Shown: positions 1-10,984, counted from the stretch's first letter. The stretch: DNA of 64,000 bases from Ochotona curzoniae (GCF_017591425.1 NW_024465746.1:1922001-1986000), one strand, 5' to 3'. The notes: generated by a model not told the origin, from the sequence alone. Made by a program: numbers and translations.

Positions 1-429
1 CTGGAGCTGGGCAGTCGGAGCCAGGAGCCTGCTCCAGGTTGCCCTGTGGGTGTAACAGGGCTGTGAGCATTCGGGCCACCTTCCACTACTTTCCCAGGTG
101 ACTGGCACCCAGATGGCATGCTGGTCCTGCAGGTGGAGGCCCTGAATCAGAGTTCCTTACAGTGTGGAACTGTAGGAAGAGGAACAAAAAGCACATGGGC
201 GGTGCGGCTGTGAACTGCCTTGGAGCTCAGCACTGCGGCGAGCCGGGTTGCCTGAGCCTGTGGCGCCTCCGAGGCCAAGCTCTCGTCCCCTGCAAGAGAG
301 AGCGCAGTGCCAGGCTCGGGCCAGAGCTGCAGGCACCGTGGCCTGCGGTAGCAGCTCAGGGAGGCCTGACTTGCCACAGGCCCGCAGAAGAAGCGCTGAG
401 ACACCATCTTTTCCCAAATGGCTGTTGAA
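1..429. other. Downstream flank of RALBP1, nothing recognised
   Basis: This is moderately GC-rich sequence beyond the candidate poly(A) site. Overlapping short open frames on both strands (147-442) look like chance products of GC content. In human, PPP4R1 lies convergent on this side, but no PPP4R1 exon is visible here. Confidence 0.4.
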
Positions 430-435
430 TTTATT
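430..435 (-). terminator. RALBP1: AATAAA polyadenylation signal, candidate for RALBP1
   Basis: The minus strand reads AATAAA here, about 1.3 kb after the RALBP1 stop codon. It is the only canonical hexamer I saw between the stop and the window edge, so it is the best candidate for the 3' end. Confidence 0.5.
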
Positions 436-1734
436 TGCTTGATCAGTATGGTCCTGGCAGAAGTGAGTTAACCAACGCAGAGACCTTGGTCATGAAATAC
501 TAAATTTAAAAACCCAGGATAACCGTGATAGAAATTAGGAGTTTACACAAACAAAAAGGAACCCTTCACTCTTGCCAGCGAACAGAAGATGAATGGAGTC
601 TGACAGGACAGCTATAAGGAGCTGATACATTTATATTTGACACCTGACCATATTTTCAGTCACTGTAATATCTTCTCTCCAGATTTAAAAAAATAGTATG
701 CTGATTTCTATAACAAACTTTTTTTTCCTTGTACAAAAATCAAATAATGGCCAACAATTCACAACAGTGCAATAGGTAGAGGATAAAAAACCGCGTTAGA
801 CAGGTGCTGAAAATAAATACTAACTGGGAGGGGCGAGGGGGAGGAGGAGAGCCCTCGGTGGGATTTGAGTTCATCACCTCTGTGTGTGGGCCCCAACCTG
901 CGCATGGGGGCCTCGCCTGCCTTCACTGTGGGGTGCCCAGCCAGCTCCCCCGGCTGCAAGGGGCCGTTGCCTGTTGCTTCCCTGTTGGTGGCAGCTGCGG
1001 GCAGCGTCAAGAAGACATGGTGACCAACAACTTGGAGACATGTATCTGCCTAGATATATATATGGCTTATTCGGGCAGAGACCTGTGCACTTCAGCCCAA
1101 GCCGATGACCCGAGCCACTCCGGTTCTCAGGGAAGGCAGGGGGGACACAGCTGCTCAGGGCAGCAGCCGTGGCGGGGAAAAGGCCTTAGCTGATCCGCTG
1201 CAGTCCCGCCGGGGCTACCTGGCTGTGAGCACAGCAGGCCGACCATCGCAGGGACTGGGGAGGGCCACGGGGCCAGGGAGGCGGGCCAAGGCGGCCCCGT
1301 GACCGTGATCTGCACCGAGGTGGTGTGAAAGGCACGAGCAAGAGTGACTCGGTGGGCAGAGGGCCCTTGGGCCGTGACGGCAGGTGGCCACCAGGGACCG
1401 GGTTTGGTTCCCCCCCCAACCCCCCCTGGAATGAGAAAGAGGTCCTGATTCTGCTGTGATACAAAAGCAAAAGACAGACAATTTTTGGTTTAAAAAGAAG
1501 CCACTCAAGGGTTAAAATAGTTACTTTAAGTTAACAAAGAAAATTCATCTTCAAAGAAAATTAATCTTCAAATAAGCTGACACTATCTGGAAAACTCACG
1601 TGTCCCCTGCGAGCCCCCGTGGGCCCGTGCTGTGTCCTCGCCGCGCGTGGGCCTGCATGGAGGCCTCTGAGAAGATGACTTTACATAAAGTCCAGCGCCG
1701 CAGGCCGCCCGCCGGGCTCAGGACGCGCAGATGC
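430..1734 (-). other. RALBP1: RALBP1 3' untranslated region (inferred end)
   Basis: This stretch follows the TGA at 1735-1737 with no other gene signal. The first clear AATAAA on the minus strand lies at 430-435, giving a 3' UTR of about 1.3 kb. The distal part (660-780) is AT-rich and looks like ordinary UTR. No SINE interrupts it, unlike nearby introns, which fits selection on exon sequence. The open reading frames here on either strand have no recognisable product. The true cleavage site would need cDNA. Confidence 0.6.
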
Positions 1735-1998
1735 TCAGATGGGCGTCTCCTTCCTGTCCTTGCTCGGCGATGGCTTGGCCGCCTCCTTGCCGGCCTGGGG
1801 CTGCTCCTTGGCGGCCTTGGTCTCGGGGCCGCCGCTGTCCCGGGGCGGCTGGCCAGCTGCCCCGCGCCGCTCAGGCTCCTCGTCGTCGGGCGCAGGCGGC
1901 TCGGCCTTGGCACGCTGCAGCAGGCGCAGCTGCACGCGCAGCTCGATGATGGCCTCGCGCTCCTCGTGGATGGCCTGGTTCAGGTGGTTGTTCTTTAT
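1735..1998 (-). CDS. RALBP1: RALBP1 coding exon 10 (last), residues 563-649 and stop
   Basis: The acceptor CCCTCCAG precedes ATA AAG AAC, and the frame ends with GAG ACG CCC ATC TGA. It encodes the end of the C-terminal coiled coil (IKNNHLNQAIHEEREAIIEL) and then a charged, Pro/Ala-rich tail. The tail region is very GC-rich and has diverged most from the human sequence I remember. Compared with human, LRLLQ runs straight into RAKAE without the Met-Gln pair, and the tail PPAPDDEEPERRGAAGQ differs in composition. The frame stays open and ends in the expected KDRKETPI, so this is sequence drift, not decay. Confidence 0.96.
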   Translation of the reverse strand: MKNNHLNQAIHEEREAIIELRVQLRLLQRAKAEPPAPDDEEPERRGAAGQPPRDSGGPETKAAKEQPQAGKEAAKPSPSKDRKETPI

Positions 1999-2739
1999 CT
2001 GGAGGGAGGAGAGAGGGCGGTCAGCGCTGCCAGCCAGGGACTGGGCAGAGGACGGCCCAGCAGCAGGGCCGACCGCAGGGGCATCCGATGGAGTCTAGTC
2101 TCATCGACTGAGCGTGGAGGCCAAAGCCAGAAACACGGATACACAGATAAGCCTGGGGAGGAGACCAGAACCTGCAGCCCCTGCAGTGACGCACGGTGAG
2201 GCTCTGGGCTCAGCCCAGACTCCCTCCTGTCGCACCCCACGCGGCCCTGAGGCCACCTGGCAGACCTGCTGGGGTGAGGACAAGCTGAGCGCAGCTACCT
2301 GGGGCTAGCTTCCTGTCCACAGAAAGGACTGCTTTTCTCCAGACCTGGGGCTGAATGTCTGGGCTCAGGAGCTACTCCAACCAGCCAACCACCATATTTT
2401 CCCCACGTGGGGAAGGGAAGGAAGATCCGATGTGGAAATCCGCCCTCCCCACGGGTGCCCACTCCGTGCTTTCATCCTACCCACTGCGACTCCGGAGACC
2501 TCCCCTTCTGCGGGCACGGCTTTTGCTGTTTGGGACAGAGAGCAGATCGTTCGCGACTGTTCAGAGCGGCCCAGCCAGGGGCCCTGGTGCTAGGAAGGGT
2601 CTGCTGCACGCGCTCAGCCAGAGGCAGCACTCGGGGGTGGCAGCCCAGGCTCGTGGGCGAGACATCCCTCAGTGCCCTCCAATGCCCGCGGACTCCCAGG
2701 GACCAGTCTCCGCAGGCACTCCTCTCTCCCAGGACTCAC

Positions 2740-2863
2740 TTCCAGCTCTTCATTCTGCCTCTGCAAGTCTTCCAGGATGACCTGCAGCTCCTCCTCATCC
2801 TCGCTCTCACTCTCGCTGTCGGAGGAGTACTCCTCGGTCTCGCTGCGACCGTGCTGCTGGCGA
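2740..2863 (-). CDS. RALBP1: RALBP1 coding exon 9, residues 521-562
   Basis: The acceptor CCCTCACAG supplies the last base of the Ser-521 codon (AG|T), and the donor is GAA|GTGAGT. It encodes RQQHGRSETEEYSSDSESES followed by an acidic coiled-coil stretch that ends in NEELE. The serine/acidic run (about 531-546) is a likely casein-kinase-type substrate region, judged from composition only. The length of 124 bases keeps phase with exons 8 and 10. Confidence 0.97.
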
Positions 2864-2954
2864 CTGTGAGGGCAAGAAGCACAGGGACCTTCACTTCCTT
2901 TTAGCGTTACCACATCTGCAGGCATCTACCTAATGTAACTTTTTAAAACTTTAA

Positions 2955-3192
2955 GTCAAACCAGAGAGATTGCCTATCTGCTGTTTTACTTCTCACTGCT
3001 CCCCACAGCCAAAGCTAGATGGGGCTGAAGCCAGGAGCCAGGAACTTCCTTGGTTTTCCCACACAGATGGCAGTAGCCCAAGCCCTTGAAGCAGTTTGTT
3101 ACCCCACTCTGTGTGCTAGCAGGCAGTTCAAGTGGAGCCCAGGACCCCAATATGGGACGCAGCATCCTAACCACCACCCCAGACACCAGCTC
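2955..3192 (-). repeat. Diverged CSINE copy, intron 8
   Basis: It matches the family in reverse (GCTGAAGCCAGGAGCC, then AATATGGGACGCAGCATCCTAACC), with many substitutions and no clear tail. Its divergence marks it as older than most copies in the window. Confidence 0.65.
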
Positions 3193-3221
3193 AATAACAC
3201 AGTTACGATCAGACAAAATAC

Positions 3222-3530
3222 TGGGCCCAGTGCAACAGCCTAGTGGCTAAAGTCTTTGCCTTGCATCCACTAGGGTCTCATGTGGGTATCAGTTAGTGTC
3301 CTTGCTGCTCCACTTCTCCTCTAGCTCCCTGCTTGTGGCCTGAGAGAGCAGTCAAGGACGGCCCAAAGCCTTGAGACCCTGCACCTGTGTGGGAGACCTG
3401 GAAGAGGCTCCTGGTCCCTGGCTTCAGATCATTGCAGCCAACTGGGGAGTCAACCAGCGGATGGTAGGTCTTTCTGTTTCCCCTTTTTGTAAATCTGCCT
3501 TTCCAATAAGAGTAAATCCTTAAAAATCAA
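3222..3530 (+). repeat. CSINE copy, full length, intron 8
   Basis: This is a full-length lagomorph tRNA-derived SINE. The head GGGCCCAGTGC opens it at 3222. The B-box-like GGTCTCATGTGGGTATCAGTT follows, then the conserved body (GCTTGTGGCCTGAGAGAGCAG, GGCCCAAAGCC), and it ends in TTCCAATAAGAGTAAATCCTT. RNA polymerase III transcribes such elements and LINE-1 proteins mobilise them. Confidence 0.85.
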
Positions 3531-3627
3531 GAAGAAGATGTGACAGAGGACCTGAAGCTGGCTAAGCTCAGACGCCCAGTTCTGCCGGGGAGTGCTGAGG
3601 CCGGAGCCCCAGGCGTGGCGCCCCTAC

Positions 3628-3749
3628 CTCTGGATCTCGGCGATCTCGGCCCGCAGGCGCTCGATCTCTTCCTTCTCGGAGGCGATCTGGCGCCGCAGGA
3701 ACTGCTCCATGGCCAGCAGCTCCTCCTGCTCCGTCAGGATCTCATTCTC
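3628..3749 (-). CDS. RALBP1: RALBP1 coding exon 8, residues 481-520 plus part of 521
   Basis: The acceptor TTATTCCAG precedes GAG AAT GAG ATC, and the donor is CAG AG|GTAGGG (phase 2). It encodes ENEILTEQEELLAMEQFLRR and continues as an almost uninterrupted heptad-type coiled coil to EIAEIQ. This segment is part of the C-terminal region through which RALBP1 contacts partners such as REPS proteins in the family. The sequence is nearly identical to the human residues I remember. Confidence 0.97.
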
Positions 3750-4120
3750 CTGGAATAAGGAGCGGTGGTGACCACCCTGCGAACTGTCAGGAGGCTGTGG
3801 CGCCCCTGGCGGCCCTGCACGGCACTGCAGCACACGACTGCACAACTCAAACCACTGTTTCCTCAGGGCTGACAAGGGGCTTGGGGGAGGGGGGAAGATA
3901 CACACATTATTTTGGGAGAATGACTATAGAGTTTTCTCATCGTAAGTGAATGTCACAAAACACGGGAACCCTGGGACCCCGTGAGGCTGCGCGGGACCCA
4001 GCTGGGGTTGGAGCAATGAAACCTGCTTGTGGAGGAGGAAAGAGTCCACTCGGAGACAGAGGTCTGAACAGCATCACCAGGAAGAGGGCCAGAGCTGCGT
4101 AGCTGGACTCAGCGTCACCA

Positions 4121-4190
4121 TCAAGGGGTCAAGGTGAAGGAAGGTCAAAGGGGTCAAGGGGAAGAAGGTCAAAGGGTCAAGGGGAAGGAA
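4121..4190 (+). repeat. Short imperfect tandem repeat with AGGTCA half-sites, intron 7
   Basis: GGGTCAAGG-type units recur three times. Two AGGTCA/GGGTCA direct repeats are present: 4142-4156 with a 3-base spacer and 4166-4179 with a 2-base spacer. These look like nuclear-receptor half-sites, but the tandem repeat alone could have made them. The rest of intron 7 (3750-5188) shows no repeat or gene that I recognise. Confidence 0.5.
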
Positions 4191-5188
4191 GATCCAATGT
4201 AGAAATCTGTCCTCATCACAAATACTAGCCTCCCAATGTCTACACAGCTGTTACTGTGCTGCGCGAAACGCCACTCCTTGGGTGGGAACTTGGAGCTCAG
4301 GGACACACTGGCGGAAGTCACTGTGAGCCCGAGATCTGCAAGGGGCTGCTGACAGGGAACAGAACCCAGGAAGCAACACAGAGGGACACTGGTGGCTGGG
4401 GGGGATGAGGGTGGGACAATGGAAGCAAGCAGCTGACACGGATGAGGAGCACCACAGCTGCACGAGACGTCCTCGGGTCTATGTGGAAGGAGGGTCGAAG
4501 GGCTGCCATGGCCGTGGTCCCGACCGATAGCCTGGGCTCCTCCCTTGCACGCGGGCATCGGTATTTCTGGGATCCCCCTTGCCTCGGCATGGCCATGAAG
4601 CTAACAGTCCGACAGCAGTGAGGCTGCAAGCCCCCAAAGACAGAATGCAGGACTCCATCCTCTAGTGGTGTGTCCCTGCTGAGGAAAGGCGTACTGTCCC
4701 TAGCAGCAGGGGACAGACAGCTGAGGGCAGAAGGAGCACACACACACCCACGTTTCTGGAAGCCTGGGTGGACTAGGCGGTCTGGGCCTGATCTTGTTTC
4801 CTTCCTGGTTAAACCCCAGGGTTTCCTGCCTACAAGGCAGGCTAACATGGGAAGCTGGAAAATGAGCACTTCTTGGTCACTCTGTCTGGAATCTGACGTG
4901 CCTTCAAAATGTTCATGGGAACTAGAGTCAGAAGTCACTACATTTTGGTCCCAAAACAAAATCCATGCGTTTTCCATCCATGTGTATTTTCACGAGCTTC
5001 ATGAAGATGCCATCGTACAGTGGGTATTCAGGAGATACTTGAGGGATACACAGACAATCTGCCTCCGACCACTGCCCTTCATTCGCAAAGAACAGACTCA
5101 AACGTGAATACTGCCAGCACCACAACCAGCACACGAAGCCCACATCACTGCATTCCAAATTAGGAGTTTTAAACGATAGTTTGTTTAC

Positions 5189-5296
5189 CTGGGCAAGGAG
5201 AATATTTATAACTTCCTCATTTTCATTCATTTCTTCTTTGGAAACGTCCTCTTTTGAAAGGCTGGCTATCTCTTGTGCAATCTTGGTTTCACACTC
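5189..5296 (-). CDS. RALBP1: RALBP1 coding exon 7, residues 445-480
   Basis: The acceptor CACTGGACAG precedes GAG TGT GAA ACC, and the donor is GCC CAG|GTAAAC. It encodes ECETKIAQEIASLSKEDVSK and then MNENEEVINILLAQ. It has 36 codons, phase 0 at both ends, and joins the Ral-binding region to the long coiled coil. It is intact and strongly conserved. Confidence 0.97.
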
Positions 5297-6009
5297 CTGT
5301 CCAGTGAGACAAATGGAAAAGGAACTGGGTCCGTGTGCAAGTTACACATCAGCAAATCCACACCAGCACCCATTCCCTTCTCCCTCCACAAAACTGACAA
5401 GGCACAGCGACAGCCCCGTGACCCAACGTGTCTGCAGCTGCACTGTGGGAAAGGTTCGATTCCAGTTCATCTTCTGCACAAACTCCCTTCTGTCATGCTG
5501 TGGAGGGGGGATGTGCCCAGGGCTGTCAATATTAAACATACAATGCAGCTTTGACAAACGTAAAGTCCAGGAACCACAACCATCATGCCATAGGACTTGC
5601 CCATGGCTCAGGAACCCCTGGGCTCTGCTGCCTCGGAGGAGGACGACCTCCTTGGCATTGCTTCAAGGCCTCCTGTCAAAGGCCCCATCAGTGGATGAAC
5701 CAGCAGGAGGTACTTGCATGTGGCCTTCACCAAGCACAGTTCTGTCTGTAAAAATAACTACCTAGTAATACTCTATCTGCTTTATCCACTGACCGCCTGG
5801 GCTCTTCCTAGGGTTTAGTGCTTCCAGATCTGCTAGAAACATTTTGTAAAGGCTTTGTGGGAATGTAGGCACTTTACTCTTTTTGATTTAACGGTTTATT
5901 TTTTTATTAAAAAATCAGAATTAGGGGGAATCCCAGTGCCTATAAAGCTATGTCACATAAAGCAATGTAATCAATAAAAAAAAAATAAGCAAAAAAAGAA
6001 AAAAAAGAA

Positions 6010-6437
6010 AAAGAAAAATCAGAATTACAGAGAAGAGGAGAGACAGACAGAAAGATCTTCTATCTGCTAATTAATTCCTCAAGTAGTCGCAAGGGGGCTG
6101 AGCTGCACTGATTTAAAGTCAGGTGCTTCCTCCGAGTCTCCAACATGGGTGTAGGGTCCCAAGGCTCTGGGCTGTCCTTGACTGCTTTCCCAGGCCACAA
6201 GCAGGGAGCTGGATGGAAAGTGGGGCAGCTGGGATTAGGACTGGTGCCCATATGGGATCCCAGTGCGTGCAAGGCCAGGGCTTTAGCCATTAGGCTATTG
6301 CCCTAGCGACCCTAGGCTCTTTTCTCTTAAATGTCTAATAGTTGGGGCCATCTGGGGAATAAACCAGCGGATGGAAGATCTTTCTCTCTGTCTTTCCTTT
6401 TCTCTGTAAATCTGACTTTCCAATTTAAAAAAAGGTC
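6010..6437 (-). repeat. Fold-back CSINE: minus copy followed by a plus 3' end
   Basis: A minus-strand copy occupies 6010-6315 (AAAGATCTTCTATCTGCTAA to the head CTATTGCCCTAG). It is followed directly at 6333-6437 by the last third of a copy in the opposite orientation (TGGGGAATAAACCAGCGGATGG to the tail). The two arms are complementary over about 70-80 bases. An A-rich tract (5970-6015) marks the left end. Confidence 0.7.
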
Positions 6438-6501
6438 TTACAAAATCGCTGAATCATACAGGAGCCAAATATGCCTATGTTTAACTTTACAAGAAACTGC
6501 C

Positions 6502-6806
6502 AGGGACCAGCGCTGTGGTTCCACAGGCTAATCCTCCACCCTCAAGCGCAGCATCCCATATGGCCACCATGTTCTGGCTGCTCCACCTCAATCTACTCCG
6601 TGCTTACAGCCTGAGAAAGCAGTGGGGGATGGCCCAGTCCTTGGGACTTTGCATCCACAAGGAAGACCCAGAAAAGACTCCGTTTCGGGATGGGCTCAAC
6701 TTTTGGGGAATGAACCAGCAGATGGAGGATCTTTCCCTCTCTTCCTTCTCTCTGTAAGTCCACCTTGGAAATAAATAAAAAACAAACAACAACAATAACA
6801 AAACCT
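6502..6806 (+). repeat. CSINE copy, older subfamily, intron 6
   Basis: It starts at GGGACCAGCGCTGTGG, continues through GCATCCCATATGGCC and CCTGAGAAAGCAG, and ends in GGAAATAAATAAAAAAC. The head resembles the rabbit-type CSINE more than the locally common form, which suggests an insertion before the local subfamily spread. Confidence 0.8.
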
Positions 6807-7577
6807 GCCAAACTTTTCCAAAATGGTTATACCACTTTGCATTACCAAGACCAAGAGGAGAACTTTTGTTCCTCCACATTCTTTCCCGCACACTGCACGT
6901 ACTGTGCAGTACCCTCTCACAGTGCCTCTAATTTGTATTTGCTGACTGATGATGGCTAATAATGATGAGCCTATTTACACAGGCCTATCTGCCGTGTGTG
7001 TACCATCAAGTGTTTCATTCCTTTTAAAAATTATTTTTTGTGAAGATTGGTGTCACAGCTTCTGGCATTCACGTTATTTCCTTGGTAGCTTCTGTTTGTG
7101 TGTGTGTGGTTGTTAATGTGTATTATTTAACTTCGAAGGCAGAGAAAGCCCTTTTCCTTTCTGGCTCACCCCCCGAATGTCTGCAGCTGCAGGGCTGCGG
7201 CAGGCCTCGAGTCAGAAGCCAGCAACTCAATGTTGAAGGAATTCAGCTTATCAAATCTTTTCTATTTTACAGTAGGTGGGGTTTCGTTCTGGTTAGGAAA
7301 CAATTTCTTAAGCCAAAGTGAATAGGACATTCTGTTTCCTTCTGGAAACTTTTTTAGGTCTTGGTTTATGATTCCAGCTACTTTTTCTCCTTGTGCAGAG
7401 TCGAGATTCTTATGCTTGCATATAGGTATCTAATTGTTGCAGCAACACTCATTATAAAGAATATCCTTTCCCTCACTGAATTGTCTTATCCTCACGTGTG
7501 TCTGCTTCCCAGCTTCCTTATTCATCCTATCCTTTTGCTGTGCTGTTTTGATGACTGCAGCTTTACAGTAAATCTTA
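6807..7577 (-). mobile_element. Old LINE-1 ORF2 3' fragment, antisense to plus, intron 6
   Basis: The plus strand resembles the reverse complement of the 3' half of a mammalian L1 ORF2. Examples are CCAAAATGGTTATACCACTTTGCAT, the 'TTTGCATT...GATGGCTAATAATGATGAGC' region, and at 7430-7575 the stretch that ends in TTTTGATGACTGCAGCTTTACAGTAA. A diverged SINE scrap interrupts it at about 7130-7230. Many substitutions and no long reading frame make it an ancient, dead copy. Confidence 0.65.
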
Positions 7578-7865
7578 AAAAATAATAAAATAAAATAATT
7601 TATTTGAAAGGCAGAGCTGTCAAGAGAGGGGGACACGGAGACAAAGTTCTCCCGTCTGCTGGCTCAGATGTCAAGGCGACCACCATGGCTGGGCCAGACA
7701 GAAGCCAGGAGCTTCTTTAGGCTTCCCACGTGAGCCGAAGGGCCCAAGCACTTGGGCCATTTTCTGTTGCTTTCCAAGTAACACGTGCAGGGAGTTGGAA
7801 AGCAAATGCGGCAGCTAAGACCCATCTGGGGATGTCAGCACTGCACTCTGGTCTGACCATGCCTG
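7577..7865 (-). repeat. CSINE copy, diverged, intron 6
   Basis: The reversed tail (AATAAAATAATTTATTTGAAAGGCAGAG) leads into CAGAAGCCAGGAGCTTCTTT and ends near CCATCTGGGGATGTCAGCACTGC. Its divergence and rabbit-like features (TTTGAAAGGCAG) mark an older copy. Confidence 0.7.
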
Positions 7866-8239
7866 CCACATCCGAGGGGGGCACGGGAAGGAGAGCAAGC
7901 AAAGCCACATCTACAGCAGTCCTGCCCTGCGTAAGCAACGTTTCACCTCAGGCTGGCTGGCAACTCCAAGCTGCCCACGCAGCCTAGGTGATTCTGGCTG
8001 CCACAGGACAGGGTAATTTAAGAAGAGGAAAACACATGACACAGATGGGCGGTCTAGTGAACAGGAGAAAGTGGGGCGACGTGTGGGGAACCCCTGCCGG
8101 CCTGCTGGTCCTGGGGCCCATGTGCCAAAGTGCCATGAATGCACCGTGTGACATCTCACCAACAACCCAGAACTCGGAGCACCTGAGGGCGTGCCTGTCT
8201 CATCAGGGAACTTCAGTAAATGTGCATACATCATGTTTA

Positions 8240-8545
<306 letters not shown>

Positions 8546-8825
8546 TTATCATTAAAGGACGGAGACAATGACAGTAATGATCTTCCAAGGTTTTAAGTGA
8601 AAAATCATTCTTGTTTTGTCTGACAATCAGGTGTCTCATCCGTTAATGTGCGCTGACTCATGCCCCTACACTCCGCATCATCAACTAATAAGGACCGGAT
8701 GAAAGCAGGCCAGCTGAGATTGATGACTGCACACAAACATGAGCACTTTTTAAATACAGTCTTGAGTTTCCCATTCAATTTGTCATTCACATGAATATAC
8801 ACAAAGTAGAATGGCATTTTTTCAG

Positions 8826-9110
8826 TTTTTTTTTTAAAGATTATTTATTTACTTATTTGTTTGAAAGGTCGACTGGTAAAAGAGAAGGGAAGAGAGAGTT
8901 CTTCCACACACTGGTTCACTCCGAAAAGCCCACAACAGCCCTGGCGGGATGGGGCCAGCCAAAGGAAGGAGCCAGGGACCCCAACCACGTGTCTCACATG
9001 GGTGGCAGGATCCAGTTGCCTGGCCATCGTGGGCTGCATCCCAGCTGTTAGTAGCAAGCTGCACTGTAGGTGGAGTGGGAGTGGGGCTGCATCCCGGGCC
9101 CTGCCGCACA
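8826..9110 (-). repeat. CSINE copy, older subfamily, intron 5
   Basis: A poly-T start and AAAGATTATTTATTTACTTATTTG precede the reversed body (GGTTCACTCCGAAAAGCCC). It ends near GCATCCCGGGCCCTG. It is diverged and lacks a clear terminal GGGCCC head. Confidence 0.7.
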
Positions 9111-9488
9111 GCACTCTCTTACACCAAAGCAGCAAGGAGCATCTCCCACTCAGTCATCACACGCCCAGAGTTCCTCTCCCTCCCCAGCATCTTTACAACA
9201 GCAACCTGAGCAGGACAGGGAACATTCCGGGGCTTTGTGCAACTGCGCCGAGCTTTTTGCAAGCAGTATCTCCCTCATCAGTGAGAGGATGATGCAGCCT
9301 GAGGAGGTGGCGCCAAGGCCATGGGGGCAGAGCGTGGATTTATAAAGCCAGGACTTCGGGGCTCAAAACCTATGCTTGCCACACCAAGATACTCTGACTT
9401 GAAAGATGGGAGACATGTCTGACAGCAAGGAAAGTAACCCTCCTTCCCAGGAGCCAGCACGAAAGCAGGCTGGAGCAAGGGTGCAAAC

Positions 9489-9650
9489 CTGTCTCCTGAT
9501 CTCCTCCTTGATGCCCGCCTGGGTCTCTGGCAGCGTGGGCATCGTGGCCATGTTGGACCACCGTAGAGGTTTCGTCACTGGCTTCAGGACCACGTTCCCA
9601 AAGAGCTCCTGCACGTGTGTGAACAGTACATACAGGACACGATTGCTGAT
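9489..9650 (-). CDS. RALBP1: RALBP1 coding exon 5, residues 347-400 (end of RhoGAP, start of Ral-binding)
   Basis: The acceptor TCCTTCCTAG precedes ATC AGC AAT CGT, and the donor is AGA CAG|GTTTGC. It encodes ISNRVLYVLFTHVQELFGNV, which completes the helical RhoGAP fold, and then WSNMATMPTLPETQAGIKEE at the start of the Ral-binding region. The exon is 54 codons in phase 0. From memory, human reads YVFF, KQVMK where this reads YVLF, KPVTK. These are conservative changes in a conserved domain. Confidence 0.97.
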
Positions 9651-9752
9651 CTAGGAAGGAACCAAAAAGATTTGCAACAATTAAGTTTCCTTTTGTGCCC
9701 GTCACTCAGTGCATCCTTTACCACTGTCCATATGAATGAAAACCATTCTCAA

Positions 9753-10050
9753 GGGGCAGGTGTGGCAGCGCAGCGGGTTCAGTTACCAGTGGTGATGCCC
9801 ACACCCCATGTCACAGTGAGTGGGCTCAAGTCCTACCCGACGTCCTGCTAATACGCAGGGGAAGCTGCAGATAACGGCCCAAACACTTGCATTCCCACTC
9901 GCTCCATGGCAGACTCAAAAGCAGCTCCTGGCTCCCGGTTGGGCCCAGCTCAGCCCAGCTTGTTCTACCATTTGGGCAGTGAACCGGCAGGTCGAAAATC
10001 ACTTGCTGGCTTGCTGTCTCTCCAGCACTGTCACTGTCACAGAAAAGCCT
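9753..10050 (+). repeat. CSINE-related copy, strongly diverged, intron 4
   Basis: It opens with GGGGCAGGTGTGGCAGCGCAGCGGGTT, which keeps a tRNA-like head. AAAAGCAGCTCCTGGCTCCCGG and TTTGGGCAGTGAACCGGCAGG follow, and it fades near 10050 without a good A-rich tail. It is one of the oldest SINEs here. Confidence 0.55.
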
Positions 10051-10275
10051 CCCAGGAGTGACAGGAAAGGTTTTGCTAATTAATGGCCAGTTCAACAAGA
10101 AAAAGCCAAAATTTGCATAAAGTCATGAACAAGGCATTGAAGGAATTTTTTTGAAAGTCAAGAAAATGATGCAGACATTCATGTCTTTTCATGCCCATTT
10201 GCTGTTGTCTGACTGCATTACCTGATTTTTTTTTCCAACGAGTCTTATACTTTTAGTTATCTGTTCAGTAGTTTT

Positions 10276-10548
10276 CTAAATTTTTATTTGCAGCAAGAGA
10301 CAGAAAGACAGAGTGCTTTTTCCCTCGGGGTCACTCCCCAAAGGCCTCCAACGGGCCAGCCAGGGCTGAGATCAAAGCCTCGCAACTCAAGCGAGATCCC
10401 CAACGTGATGGCAAGGGACTTACTTGATGCGTCACTGCTGCATCTCGGCAGCACCCAGCATCTTGGCAGGACTGCTGCGATGGGGAACAGAGCTGGGACT
10501 TGAATCAAAGCACTCAGCAAGCAGCTTACCACTAGGCCGAACACCCAC
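10276..10548 (-). repeat. CSINE-related copy, diverged, intron 4
   Basis: The reversed tail (AAATTTTTATTTGCAGCAAGAGACAGAAAGAC) leads to GGGGTCACTCCCCAAAGGCC and ends near CCACTAGGCCGAACACCC at the head. Divergence is high. The following interval 10549-10984 shows nothing that I recognise. Confidence 0.55.
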
Positions 10549-10984
10549 CTCTACTTTTAGTTCTTTTAGCAAACGTAAGCACATCTCCTGAGGTGGAGGA
10601 GGGAAGTGAGAACACTGGCAGGTGCACACCTACTGAGGCCAGACCCTCCCTGCAGACTTGAAGGCCTCCTGGCCAGGACTGCACAGCGGCAATCAAACAT
10701 CATGTTGACAGGCTAGACCAGGCCAGGAAATTGTGGGAAACTAAAAAACCTACTACAACAATTTGACTCCTGCTTGATACTAAGTAACAACACAATATTT
10801 ATCAGATCCACAATCCTGACGGATAAGACTGTCAAAGTGAATATGAAGGAACACGTTGCTTTCAAAATACACTGGTCAGTGAAAGAAAACAGTTACCGGG
10901 CACAAGAGGGCCCAATGTCAATTTGTTTGCTTGAGGTCAGACCACCATGGGTGAAGTCCAGTACCTTTCTCCCCTCATCCATGG

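Noticed and set aside
1600..2199. A 199-codon plus-strand frame opposite RALBP1 exon 10
   Set aside because: It is the mirror of a GC-rich coding exon. The minus strand has the clear RALBP1 homology and splice site.
4318..4977. A 219-codon minus-strand frame in intron 7
   Set aside because: It has no recognisable domain, lies between two in-frame RALBP1 exons without splice signals that would include it, and overlaps other open frames.
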